The notes: generated by a model from the sequence alone, not told the origin. Numbered from the stretch's first letter, positions 1-10,499 are shown. The stretch is 64,000 bases of DNA from Megamerina dolium (GCA_963854835.1 OY978525.1:113384018-113448017); one strand, 5' to 3'. Program-made: numbers and translations.

Positions 1-1369
1 CAAAGATGCACCAGCCTTTGGAAGGCCAATTGTCGAAAAAATCGATAAAATAATGGAAATCGTAGAGTCTGACCGTCATGTAAGCACTGTTTCTATTGCC
101 CAGGAGCTAAATATTGCACAAAAAAACCGTTTGGAACCATTTGAATATGGCTGAATACAAAAGAAGCTCGATGTATGGGTGCCACACGAGTTAACGCAAA
201 AAAAATCCTCATGGACCGAATTTCCATCTGCGAATCGCTGCTGAATCGCAACAAAATCGATCCATTTCTGAAGCGGATGTTTACTGGTGATGAAATGTGG
301 ATCACTTGTGACAACGTCAAGAGAAAACGATCGTAGTCCTACGGCCAAACTCTTAAGGGGGAAGACCACCTTGAGCTGTCGGAAAATAAAGTATTTTCCG
401 AATTTTTTTTCAGCATTAAAACAACTAGCAATGATAAAATGTTTTATATGATTTTATTAGTTATCTTTTTTAGAATAAATGTCAATTTTATTTTGCTTGG
501 ATCTCGGGCTCCCTGTATACGGATTACCCCATCGGTGGGACATCTGGACCCTTGGCAAGTGAATCTGGAACAAAAGTTAGATAGGCAGGTTATTTTCCAT
601 ATAAATTCGCACTGAAATACTGAAGCCGTTTTTTGAAAAGTTAATTTTTACGAAAATGGTGGCTATTTATAAAAAATTGTTAATTTTTTTCCTGTAAATT
701 TTGCCTCAAAATCGTGCTTTAAAAATCCAAATTATAAAATATCAAAAATCCCACCAGTTTACAAAATGTCGTTTCGAGATAAACGCGTTTGAAGTTTTAG
801 AAACTCGCTCAGTTCCCCGGGAAATTTTTTTAAAAAATCGTCTCGTTACCTCGTTTAAATGTTTCTGGCGGACTATAGATGCATACTACATTAAAATACA
901 CACCTCATAGAATATTTCAAGCAAAAAAAAAAAAATTCGATTTTTTCAACCCATCAAAGTGGTCTTCCCCCTTAATTCAGACCTGTACTGTCAACAATTG
1001 GACCGTCTGAAGGAAGCAATCGCCCAGAAGTGGCCAGCTTTGGCCAATAGGAGAGAAATTGAGTTCTGATGCATCCACCTTATAGTCCGGACCTGGCACC
1101 AAGTGATTACTACCTGTTCCTGTGTATGGCAAATGATTTTGCTGGTGAAAAATTCGCCTTAAGAGAAGCTTGTGAAAATCGACTGTACCAGTTTTTTGCC
1201 AATAGGGACAATGGTTGCTATGAGAGTGACAGTATGAAATTAACTTCAAAATGGCAACAAGGTATCGAACAAAACGGTGCATATATGACCTAAATCGGAT
1301 CATTTTAACTATGTTTAATAAAGTCTTGAATTTAATGCAAAAATAATGGATTTATTTTTACTAGACCTT
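1..1369 (+). mobile_element. mariner (irritans-type) relic, split by a MITE
   Basis: Broken transposase reading frames on the plus strand match two other copies in this window. The 5' part (1-352) reads through VESDRHVSTVSIAQEL and the helix-turn-helix and linker region. The 3' part (976-1293) carries the MHPPYSPDLAPSDYYLF block around the third catalytic Asp, then the C-terminal EQNGAYMT. The 3' terminal inverted repeat is at about 1340-1369 and contains CTAGACCTT. The 5' end lies outside the window. Part of the central transposase is deleted near 335-340, frames are shifted and stops are present, so it cannot encode transposase. A 615-bp element interrupts it at 357-971. Confidence 0.85.
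357..971. mobile_element. MITE flanked by TTAA target duplication (piggyBac-like)
   Basis: This non-coding 615-bp element lies inside the mariner relic. It is flanked by TTAA at 353-356 and 972-975. The ends are inverted repeats: GGGGGAAGACCACCTTGA on the left against GGGGGAAGACCACTTTGA read inward from the right (17 of 18). Removing the element and one TTAA gives back the mariner frame through Q-T-L-N-S-D-L, so the insertion is precise. A TTAA target duplication is the hallmark of piggyBac-type transposases. No transposase ORF is present. Confidence 0.8.
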
Positions 1370-2389
1370 GCATTATAAAATATTCAGAAAGTTTTCCTTT
1401 CTTTTTGTATAAACAAAATAAACAATATTAACAACAATAAATTCTACAATCTAGTACTCTACATGTACTATGTGTACGTGCATTTATTTCTCAGGAAAAA
1501 TTATTATTATTAGTATTTACGATGCACACATGCATCGTAAATACTTATACCTTTGTTGCTTCAAGTTTCCGAAATGTGGATTTTCCCATTCTTCTCAAAT
1601 AATTGGATTATTTAAAATACTTGATTACCATTGTCGTTGTTGTTGTTGTTGCTGAAATTGGTATTATTATTGTTGATGATTTTTTTTTTTTTGGCTTATA
1701 AAATTATTAATTCAGATTAGTCCGAATATATTGAAATAATAATTATGCAAAGAGTATTAATAATATTCAAATTATAAAATGACATCAGCAAAATTCTTAT
1801 GGCTCATGCTGATATACTTATGTATGGTATGTGGGTATATATGAGTATTTAGTACCATGTACTATGACTATATTATTATTAATCATAAAAACAAATATAA
1901 AAGTATGTGTGAAAGAGGTGTACATTTGAAATGAGCAACAGTATTGCAATCCAATTGTGCTGTGTCATTTTGCATCAGCACATTTTGCAAGCACATTGCC
2001 AATTGACACTAAATACTCGAACAACTGCAAAAGTACTAATGTTATACAAGAACATATACACATTATATGATGACATATGTACATATGTATATACTAAATG
2101 GCACGTAATGATCCAATAATCAGTATTCAATATTACAATTATTGCAATTTACAATACAAAAACCTGTTACATACTCACAAAAAAAAAAAATGGAGTATGA
2201 AATAGAAAAACTTTTATGACTACTTTTATTTTTACATTTTCTACATTTTAATTACAATATGTTTCATTCCATTTCATTTTATTTTTTTTTTTTTTTTTTG
2301 TATTTTTATTTGTAAGAGTTTTGTTCGCAACTAGTTTTCCATGTTTTAATGTGCAACTGTTTAATGGTTTTTGTTGGAATTTTTTGCAG
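1370..2389. other. AT-rich non-coding stretch
   Basis: No gene is recognised. It holds a perfect 15-bp stem with a 4-base loop (1512-1545), short TTG/ATT repeats, a poly-T run near 2281-2299 and ACAT/GTAT-rich simple sequence. Confidence 0.5.
1512..1545. repeat. perfect 15-bp inverted repeat (hairpin)
   Basis: AGTATTTACGATGCA is followed by a CACA loop and then its exact reverse complement. No T-run follows, so it does not look like a Pol III product. Confidence 0.8.
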
Positions 2390-2535
2390 CCGGCACTTGT
2401 CCTTCATCCATTCAGTCTACACATGTCAGACGCATCAAAAAACAGACAAGTGCATCAAGACGAAGAAAAAGAAGAATATATTTGACGCACAGTTGGAAGT
2501 GCAAGTGTAGCCAAAGGGATTTGTCAAAAAGGTGA
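2390..2535 (+). CDS. candidate terminal exon of an unidentified gene
   Basis: A pyrimidine-rich tract ending in TTTTTTGCAG precedes a 47-codon open frame (first codon complete at 2392) that stops with TGA at 2533-2535. The peptide is rich in Arg/Lys and ends with a Cys-containing tail, SWKCKCSQRDLSKR. A basic stretch before a CKC-type Cys cluster is reminiscent of heparin-binding tails of secreted growth factors, but I do not recognise the protein. No upstream exon was found in the window. It may be a chance frame. Confidence 0.25.
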
Positions 2536-3162
2536 AATGGCAACATTTTCTTTATAAACACACATTTATGTAAGTATGTATGTATGTACATAATACATAT
2601 AATACATTCATACATTTCACAGACTAAAATTGACAAGCCTTCACAAAGGCTGTATTTCAAACAGCACCATTTCCACTTCATTGCTTAAGTCTTACACTGG
2701 ATTTCTGCTGCAATCGTACAGATGTACATACTTGGTACTAAGATTCTTCAAGAAGGCATTTACTTTGAATTTATTCCTATTTATTTACTTTTAAGTACTA
2801 GCTTTTCAGAACGAGAACGATATCAATTTGCACGCTTATCTAATAATGCCACGATGTTCCATATCAACTAACATGGCCACATATCAAGAAAAGATGTGGT
2901 TGCTATATTTATCAATAGTCAAGCGGCAATACCAACTTTACAATCTAACATAAAATACAATTTAGAAAGTGATGGGCTGATCGCACTAAATCACCATGTC
3001 GATATTACTCTCAAATAGGTTCCTGGCCATAGGAACAATGAGAAGGGGGATGAGTTGGCTTGCATGAGGGATTATTTTGACGCTTCTTTAGAGGTATTTC
3101 TCTCTCCCTCTCTCTCTCTCTCACCAATGAAATTAACTATTCACTGAATTGCTCTTGCAATA
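2536..3162. other. non-coding stretch with short CT tract
   Basis: No gene is supported. The reverse-strand ORF here overlaps the candidate exon and has no recognisable features. A (CT)n tract lies at about 3101-3122. Confidence 0.4.
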
Positions 3163-3568
3163 ATAGGTGTGTTTTCGTACTTTTCCAGTAACAATTATCC
3201 AGTAAACAAATTTCTGAGAATTTGACAGCATTCGCTCTCAAAGAGAAAAATATGCCATAAAGTACAAGAACGCAAAACCAGCAAAAACCTGCAAGTTTCA
3301 CGAACAGCTGATATTCCACTAAGTAAATTGCAATTGTACGTTTGCTTGTTAGTTTCTTGTGCTTATGATCAGCTGTTTTTTTTTTCTACTTGCAAGTCTT
3401 TACTGACATAAATTTGTCCAGTAACAATTTGCAACTTCCCCTCAAAATGAAATGTCATTTCGCTCTCTCAATTTCCCCTTCTTTGCAAGTTTTTTGGGTA
3501 CGAGCACGCCAAAACGTGATAGTTTGTAACAATTATCACAAACTATTGCGTACGAGAACATTCTTAAT
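3163..3568. mobile_element. fold-back MITE, copy A
   Basis: This is a roughly 400-bp non-coding unit with imperfect terminal inverted repeats: AGGTGTGTTTTCGTAC on the left against AGAATGTTCTCGTAC read inward from the right. Inside are CCAGTAA motifs, a CAGCTG followed by a T-run, and a CTCTCTCAATTTCCCC block. All of these recur in copy B immediately downstream, which shows the two belong to one family. Confidence 0.6.
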
Positions 3569-3585
3569 ATCATGGTTTTGCAGAC

Positions 3586-3968
3586 AATAGGACCGTTCGC
3601 GTACTTTACAAGTAAAATTTCTCTATCAACATGATTCAAGAGCGTAAGAAAAATCTTCTCTAAAAATGAGAACAAAGTGAAAAAGTACGCGAAGGGAAAA
3701 TTTGTAAGATTTACTAGTAATTACCAAACTCCTTCAGTTCTGTCATTTGCCAGTAAGAACAGCTGATTTTTTTTTTCTATATTACGAATTCTTACTAGTA
3801 GAAATATTACCAGTGAAAATTTGCAAGAATTATCATAGAGAGGAAATAATTTGCTCTCTCAATTTCCCCTCTTTTACTGGTTTTTGGCATGGCGAACACA
3901 TTTCCAGTAAGAAATAGCAAAATTTGTAATAAGTTTTAAAAACTATTACGTATGGGAACGGACCTTAA
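3586..3968. mobile_element. fold-back MITE, copy B
   Basis: The terminal inverted repeats are GGACCGTTCGCGTAC (left) and GGTCCGTTCCCATAC (right, read inward). It shares the CAGCTG-T-run and CTCTCTCAATTTCCCC internal blocks with copy A, which lies only about 17 bp away. Confidence 0.6.
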
Positions 3969-3984
3969 ATTGCAAATAGCGCCG

Positions 3985-4330
3985 TTTTCTTGAAACCAAA
4001 TGTCATCAAGATCATGGGTGTCGACTTCAAACATGATACGCCATTCACTGTTGCATTCCGTCTGGGCTCATTTTTGAAGAAATATCAGCCAATCAATCCA
4101 TCAATCCAGGATGTAATGGCAGTCGTTGAATCTCTTTACATTGTTCTTTAGTCCAAATAAGGGAATTTTATTTATTATCGTAGCCATTAAACAATAAATG
4201 CGCCTCGCCACTGAATAAAATTGTTGTCGAAGACAGTGTATCATCTTCCAGCTTTTCAAGAGCTTAAAGAATGAAACTGTGACTTTTTCATTTTTTGATG
4301 ACGAATTTGAAAACCGCGATTTACAATCTG
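3985..4330 (-). mobile_element. DD37-type mariner transposase fragment
   Basis: On the minus strand, shifted frames give pieces equivalent to F-S-G-E-A-H, N-G-Y-D-N-K, L-I-W-T-K-E-Q and the R-R-N-A-T-V-N-G block. Mariner-like transposases have these around the first and second catalytic Asp. The first Asp has become Gly (FSGEAH). Stops and frameshifts make this a dead fragment. Fragments with the same kind of residues occur near 15.4, 23.1 and 50 kb. Confidence 0.6.
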
Positions 4331-5171
4331 AAAACATAAAATAAAAAACAAAAATAAAATTATAAAATTATAATAAGTCGCAACAACAGAAGACAAAATA
4401 CTGCATCCATCTTTTACGGCTATATGACTCTCAGTGAATTTGACAGAATCAGCTGTTCGCGTGACGTAACAATAGTCCCATTGTTGACAAGAATGATAGA
4501 AAAATAGAAAATTTATAACCTAACCTCAGTGTTGATAAACAACACCACAAATTTAAGTATTCGTATGTAATTATTTTTGGGTGCTTTGAATGTTAATATT
4601 TCACATTTTGTATTCTCACTGTAGTTATAATAGTTAAAATGAATTGAAATATGTACATTCGCTTTATTTGTACAAACATATGTAATTAAAAATTGATATG
4701 AAAACAATTTGTGGCATTGATTACATTTTTCTTTTCTATTTGTTCGCCATTTTGTAATTTTTTCTCGTAACTTAACTACTATTACGTCATAACTAGAAAA
4801 ATCCTCTCTGATGGGCGCAGTCTTCTTTTCTATCATTTTTGAATCGCAACAATACAAGAAAGTTGAATTCGGGTAAATGCTAGAAAAAATATAGTGTAGT
4901 TTTTATACAATAGATGGTCGAAAATTGCATTTTTAGCGTATTTTAATTAGAATATGTCAAAATACTGACTTGAAGAAACAAATTCCGTGGCATTTGCATG
5001 GGAAATGACTACTCTGCTTCGTGGTTCTTAAAATTGGTGGACTGTACAATTTTTGGCTTATTTAAAAGTATTTGTCTTTATTTAGTGTTAACACCGGTGC
5101 ACTCACCGTCACCACCTCAACTAAGGGACAAGCCGCCCCATGAACTGCTTTACAATCACTTGCAAATAAGT
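4331..5171. other. non-coding AT-rich stretch
   Basis: No gene is recognised. A partial match to the fold-back MITEs (GCTGTTCGCGTGAC) occurs near 4453. Confidence 0.4.
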
Positions 5172-5436
5172 AGTTTGTTCGCTAACTGACATTTATCAAC
5201 AATTGTCGACAGTAAATCGTTCACTTACTCAATTTATGTGACAGAGAATCCAAAATGAGAGCGTAAAAAATGAAAATAGCTGATAGTTTGTAATAGTAAA
5301 AATTTGGCCATCACTTTCAATCACCTATAGAAAAACAATTTGCAAGTTTCTAATAGATTTCCTTACATTGCGAGTGTAAATTGTTTTTACTCTCTTAATG
5401 ACAGAAAGTGATGGTAATGTACGCGCGAGCAAACAT
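5172..5436. mobile_element. fold-back MITE, related copy C
   Basis: The ends read GTTTGTTCGCTAACTGAC (left) and GTTTGCTCGCGCGTAC (right, inward). Internal arms with CCATCACTTTC and GAAAGTGATGG are complementary. It is non-coding and related in termini to the elements at 3163-3968 and 33814-34011. Confidence 0.5.
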
Positions 5437-6617
5437 AATAAGGTTCAATATATAATTTTAATTGGTTCGTGTCTATGCTAAATACACGATAATAAATCAG
5501 AGCTTTAAGCTAACCTATATTTTACAAGTTTTTGACAATGGACTATGGCACAAATATTCATTTTGCTGGGCAAAATTAATAAATTTCACATCTTAAAAAA
5601 TTATTCCATAACTTTTTATAAAAGGCACATTGTCAATTTCTCATCTACTCTTCTTCAAGCGATTGGAGCGATTGAAATTGCGATTTAATTTACAATTTTT
5701 TCATAATTATAATTTATAATAATTTTAATTTATTTTAGTCTGTTTGAAAACGAAAATTTCTTAAGAAAAAATGCCAAATTTGTTTATCCCTGCTTACGAG
5801 CTGAAATTATTGGTGATTTTTGAAAGAAAAGTATTGGGTTTGCGTGAGATATTGAAGGTTCTTCAGGCATATGATAACCCTCAAATGTTGTTGTTCCATT
5901 AAGGCAAGCTGTATATTGTTTTCCAAATGCACCTATTGATTTTATTCATTTTAAAACAACAATTTCGTTACAATATTTCATTTAAATATGATCAAATAAA
6001 AATAAAATAAATAAATTTGAATTTTTGAGTCAAAAAAAAAAATATTGAATACAGAAAAATGGTTTCCAGTCAATCTGAGCAACTGTGCTATGGAGAAGGC
6101 AAGTTGTTCCCTAAGAACATATCATAAGAAAATAAATTTCTGTCCAAAACGATTTTAAAAACACATTTTGGGCTGTTTACTGGACAGTTTTATTAACTCC
6201 ATTGTTTTTTATCTTCATTTAAAGTTCCAAAGCAAATCTATGAGTCAACTTAAATGAGTCGAAGAGTGCATTTTCGATTTCGCCACTTTTTGAAATTTAA
6301 AATTAAGTGTAGAATAAGTCAAATATAACATGCAATGAATAAAGGTTGTCATATTCTTCAGTAGTTGAATTCCATTAAAAATGATTTTTTTTAATATAAC
6401 AATTTCTTATGTTGACCTCTGGTTCCAGAATATTTCCATATAAAACACAACGATTTAGAATAATGGTACCAATATCTATTTATGATTTTATTATCATTGC
6501 ACACTTTGAAATTATAATATAAACAAGGACTAGATTAACTCATCTATCATGTTGACAGAATACATTACTTGTATTGATACACGCATAAACACACACACAC
6601 ACAAACTCATATGCATT
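5437..6617. other. AT-rich intergenic DNA downstream of ETH
   Basis: No coding frame can be supported. The stretch includes the 3' flank of ETH with possible AATAAA signals on the minus strand and an (AC)n run at about 6588-6603. Confidence 0.5.
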
Positions 6618-7382
6618 TTATTTCAATGGATTATATTGCATATAACGATCACGATCGTATCGATTCGAATGTTGTCCATCATCATCATTAATATCGTGTA
6701 AATTATTATTATTATTAAAAAGCATTGACAAATCAACATCACCGAAAGTATTTATTTTGTCAAAAAATGGAACACCACCATAGCCACCATAGATACCATA
6801 ACGAAGTTCCTCTTTTAAATGTTGATCTGGTTTACGTCCCAACATAAGCACTTTTTCATAGAGCTCAGCATCAGAGAGGAGTGCACGATCGAAATCTTTC
6901 CAATGGACAAATTTCACATCATCACTTGGGATAGCATTTTTATCGAGCAACTCAATGAGAGTATTCGAATTGACCGGTTGTACAATGCTGTATTCACGTG
7001 CGGCTAATTGTGGATTCATTAGCATACGTTTTGTAGATGAGGACGAATGTGTTGTTGTTGTTGGCTCATCGTTGAGCCAAGCCAAAAAATCTGCCTGTAC
7101 GGATTTCAAGTAAAATGAAATAAATTTATTATATTTCCATTTATTATTAATGCATATTATACTATTTACCTTACTATACTCTGATCGACGACCAATTCGA
7201 GGTATAGTTTTCATATTTTTCATAAAATAATTATCAAATTCCTTGTCCGAACGACGTCCAATACGTGGTATATTCTTACTGATCTTCAAAAAGAAACCAG
7301 GACTATCATCGGCTTTGGTTGGCCTCAACAATGCGATCAATGCAAGTAATAAACCAAAGAGAAGCCATAATTTCATAAACAT
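6618..7382 (-). CDS. ETH: Ecdysis-triggering hormone precursor (2 exons)
   Basis: The precursor is secreted from Inka cells and starts the ecdysis behavioural sequence through the ETH receptor. The start at 7382 gives a hydrophobic signal peptide (residues 1-24, ending PTKA). Mature ETH1 follows at 25-41 (DDSPGFFLKISKNIPRI), then Gly-Arg-Arg, then ETH2 at 45-63 (ending MKTIPRI), then Gly-Arg-Arg. Gly gives the C-terminal amide and Arg-Arg the cleavage site. The conserved C-terminal peptide includes VQPVNSNTLIELLD and FVHWKDFDRAL, as in Drosophila ETH. The frame is open throughout, but 7169-7095 has intron borders (AAG/GTAAAT ... GTACAG/GCA), is 75 nt and phase 0, so the spliced protein is 229 aa and the unspliced one 254 aa. 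An alternative intron 7174-7091 (84 nt) also keeps frame. Both hormones end PRI-amide. Confidence 0.93.
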   Translation of the reverse strand: MFMKLWLLFGLLLALIALLRPTKADDSPGFFLKISKNIPRIGRRSDKEFDNYFMKNMKTIPRIGRRSEYSKVNSIICINNKWKYNKFISFYLKSVQADFLAWLNDEPTTTTHSSSSTKRMLMNPQLAAREYSIVQPVNSNTLIELLDKNAIPSDDVKFVHWKDFDRALLSDAELYEKVLMLGRKPDQHLKEELRYGIYGGYGGVPFFDKINTFGDVDLSMLFNNNNNLHDINDDDGQHSNRYDRDRYMQYNPLK

Positions 7383-7506
7383 TTTTTATTAATGAAATAT
7401 TATTATCAGTCTTTGTGTAGTTGACTTTCTACTCTTCGAAATTTATCAACACCTCCGATCGTGACTCAAGGTATGCTACTGTCGCTTCCCATTATTATGT
7501 TAGCTC

Positions 7507-7516
7507 CTTTTATATA
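7507..7516 (-). promoter_or_regulatory. TATA box of ETH
   Basis: TATATAAAAG on the minus strand lies about 125 bp upstream of the ETH start codon. That predicts a 5' UTR of roughly 90 nt. Confidence 0.6.
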
Positions 7517-8666
7517 CATCACATACAAATTTTTTCACCCGCACATTTTTTTTTTTTGACATAATATTGATTGCAGATTATCTATTCTTAAAAGTTCTAA
7601 ATTAAAGTAGTGTGATAACAATCAATGAGGGTATTTTATTGTTGGTAAAAATGTACTTTGTCATTTGCATGATCGATTTTTTATTTGAAAACCACTTCAC
7701 CTCAATCTTTTGCTGAAGGTTGAGCGTTACAATTAGACATGGATTCGCACTAAAGAGCTGCATGAATGCATTTGATTTTCGAATGATTCTCTTTACTCTC
7801 AAAACATATACAATACTTGCAGAGCATATCTAAAAAGAATGAGAATGAGTGAGAGTGAAATATTAGGCAAATAGAACACTCCACTCATTTCTTATACAAG
7901 AAATATTCCATACATTCGTTTTTTCTCTCCAACTACACGAATGTTTGAGAGACACTATGAGAGTTTGAGAGCACTACGAGTTTGTTGTACGTTAGAATTG
8001 CTGTTACTTTTCATGACAAGCACAGATGATTCGCATTACTGCGTCCTGCCGCTTCATGTTCTCTTATCTACAGTATTTTTTGCTTATATATATTGTAATG
8101 TACACATAGAAAAGCAAAACGAATGTTTAGAGTACTCTCAAATGCTTTACGTCCATTTGCAAATGTTGAAATTCTAGTCGTTTTATGAAAACGAAACATA
8201 CACTCCATTCCATTCTATTTCTATTACATTCATTCTAATTCGTATTTGTTTAGAGAGAATGAATGAGAGATCTATTCTAATATCAATAGAATGTTTTGAA
8301 GATGTAAATGAATACATTCCTGCAGCACTCTAATTCGAACTGCATACATAGTGAATCAATAAATGCTCAAATCGATTGAGTACTTGAACTTCAACTTTAA
8401 AGGATTCGATTTTATGATTTGATATGCCTGTACCTATAGAAAGCGCGATCCAAACAACGTATACTATAGATTTGAGCCGTAAATTCGTTGAATTAATTCA
8501 CAATAGTCATATTGTAAATGATCAATAAACGCACCATGACGAAAGGATACCGTTAGTTATGCTATTTACATTCGTATGCATTCGGACCTACATATAATAG
8601 AAAAAAAAAACTTTATTCTAGTTAATTTCATATTAAATAAAATATTTTACTCATCTCAATTGCAAT
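7517..8666. other. intergenic region between ETH and the EB gene
   Basis: This is the shared upstream region of two divergent genes. From about 7740 to 8350 it is packed with GAATG/CATTC and GAGAGT/ACTCTC motifs on both strands, suggesting a degraded fold-back element. No coding frame is supported. Confidence 0.4.
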
Positions 8667-10147
8667 ATGGAGAATACGTCACGACATGGTCTACTCTATT
8701 GGGTTAATGCAACTATTAGGGGTCATTATACGAAAATTGAACAATTGTGCAATGGTATGTGATTGTCATTTATTATAATTCTCTCATATTATTCATAATC
8801 CATATGAATTATTTATATATGTACGCATTCGTAGGTGTGGCATATTGTCAAATGATGGAGAAACTTTTTCCGAATTGCATTGGTATGAGAAGGGTGAGAA
8901 TCTATGCCCGTTTGGAGCATGAGTATTTACAAAATTGGAAATTACTTCAAAATGCATTAACACGTTTGAAATTTGATAAACCCATACCCATTGAACGTTT
9001 GCTTAAGGGACGTTTTCAGGATAATTTAGAATTTTTACAATGGTTCAAAAAATTCTATGATGATCATTGTGTTGTCGAAGTGAAATCTCTTAGTGAGGAT
9101 CCTTCTAGTAGTGGCGCCTGTGGTGGTATTACTGTCAAACCGATAACAGTACAAACATTAGAGGACACTTTTGGACATTTAGAAGTAGCACCGATAAGAC
9201 CGTCACCAACTGTAAAAAGTCTCCAAGAAGATATAAGAACGATCAAAGGTTTGGTAAGATTATCAGGGTTCGCATGAACAAGTTTCCGTGAGAAATTTTT
9301 TCCAAATCAGCAATCTAAAATGTATTGCCAACAAGTGGAAAATATTTTCCATGGAAATTTGTTCATGATGAGCCTGTATTTGTACGTATTTTGAACCTGG
9401 ATAATTAGTAATATAAATTTTAATGAATTTATTTATAGATAAAAGCTGCAGATTTTGCACGCACTAATTATTACAACAAACTACAAAAAATTGAAAAACT
9501 GTAAGTTGTCGTGTCAACTATTTTTGACAGGAATCGTAATAATTGATATTTATCGCTAGTCGTAGATTGACACCTCCTAATTAAGTTATGTCAAAAAAAA
9601 AATCAAATTTTTATCGAAATATCATCCGAAAGATGACATTGTACCTACATACATATAGTGTTTTGACGTCGAAGAGAACGCGTAAACATATCTGACGACA
9701 AAGAAAGACGCGTAAACATATTACGGCGAAGAAATACGGTTGGTTGAAACAGTTAACAGTTTCTTCGACGTTAATTATATTTACGCATTTTTCTTCGTCG
9801 TCAATTATGTTTACTTCGCCGTCAAATATGTTTACGCGTTTTTCTCCGCTGAAGTTTTTTTGCACGCACGTTTATTCTAATTGACATATATGACTTTGTT
9901 GAGTATATTTCGATATATTACGCTGCCTGATTTAAAGTTTACATGATTTCTATTTTATATATTAATTTTATTTATTATTATTCATTTTTTTTTTTGTTAA
10001 TCATGTTTTCTCCCATAAAGCATAAGACTCAATGAGAGAAACCATCCGGCATTTTGTAAAAGTATAACGGACGTGTTGTATGCACCTGAGGATGATGTGA
10101 CGTCAATTGGTGGTAAAAGAGTTTTTACGATATCTGATACAGTATAA
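8667..10147 (+). CDS. EB1-family microtubule plus-end-binding protein, divergent paralogue (4 exons)
   Basis: Proposed CDS: 8667-8754, 8835-9253, 9439-9500 and 10021-10147 (231 aa). Borders are G/GTATGT..GTAG/GT, TTG/GTAAGA..ATAG/ATA and CT/GTAAGT..AAAG/C, and the phases join exactly. EB proteins bind growing microtubule ends through an N-terminal CH domain and recruit partners through a C-terminal coiled-coil EBH domain. The CH domain (residues 1-110) shows LLYWVNATI, VAYCQMMEKLFP, ARLEHEYLQNWKLLQ and FQDNLEFLQWFKKFYD. The EBH-like part (about 165-210) shows YYNKLQKIEKL, then KSITDVLYAPEDD, matching the F-Y-x-x-K-L-R-x-I-E and I-L-Y-A blocks of the family. The C-terminus is SDTV rather than the EEY/F that binds CAP-Gly proteins. 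An acceptor at 10027 would drop two residues. The basic linker is short. Confidence 0.82.
9665..9855. repeat. imperfect inverted repeat with forkhead-like motifs
   Basis: In intron 3 of the EB gene, two units with GACG...GCGTAAACATAT on the left are answered on the right by ATGTTTAC units followed by TTCTTCGTCG. The centre is near 9745-9760. The arms pair imperfectly over about 80 bp, with five GTAAACA/TGTTTAC or near-matching sites. Confidence 0.55.
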
Positions 10148-10499
10148 ATTTTGAGTTTTCTTCTTTTGTATTTATTTGCTAAAATTTATGTAATTAGTGT
10201 ATAGTCTTTGGAGTGTTTTTAGTGTTTTTTATATTGAGATTTGTTCTGTTTGAATTTCCCAAAATTATAATTACTCATTAAGAGAAAATACAATTTTTTA
10301 AAATCTGAAACACCCTATGTTTTTTCAATAAATCAACGAGTTTAGTTAATCCAATCATCGCTAGATGACGCCATGTTATGAACAAAGACATTTGTTTATA
10401 ATTTCATAAATAAACTCGGTTTTTTGTTGAAATGAATTTTCATTATATTAGATTATATGAGAGAAAATTTATTTAATAGTAGTTTTATTGTAATTAAAT

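Noticed and set aside
5770..5907. Short frame beginning MPNLFIPAYELKLL
   Set aside because: A brief similarity to the E-R-K-V-L block of RTE proteins, but no second motif supports it.
9254..9277. EB protein ending at the TGA just after exon 2 (LSGFA end)
   Set aside because: This is read-through of a GTAAGA donor; splicing to 9439 recovers the conserved EBH block.
9501..9530. A 30-nt intron ending at TTTTTGACAG after EB exon 3
   Set aside because: Too short to splice; the acceptor at 10021 restores the EBH sequence and frame instead.
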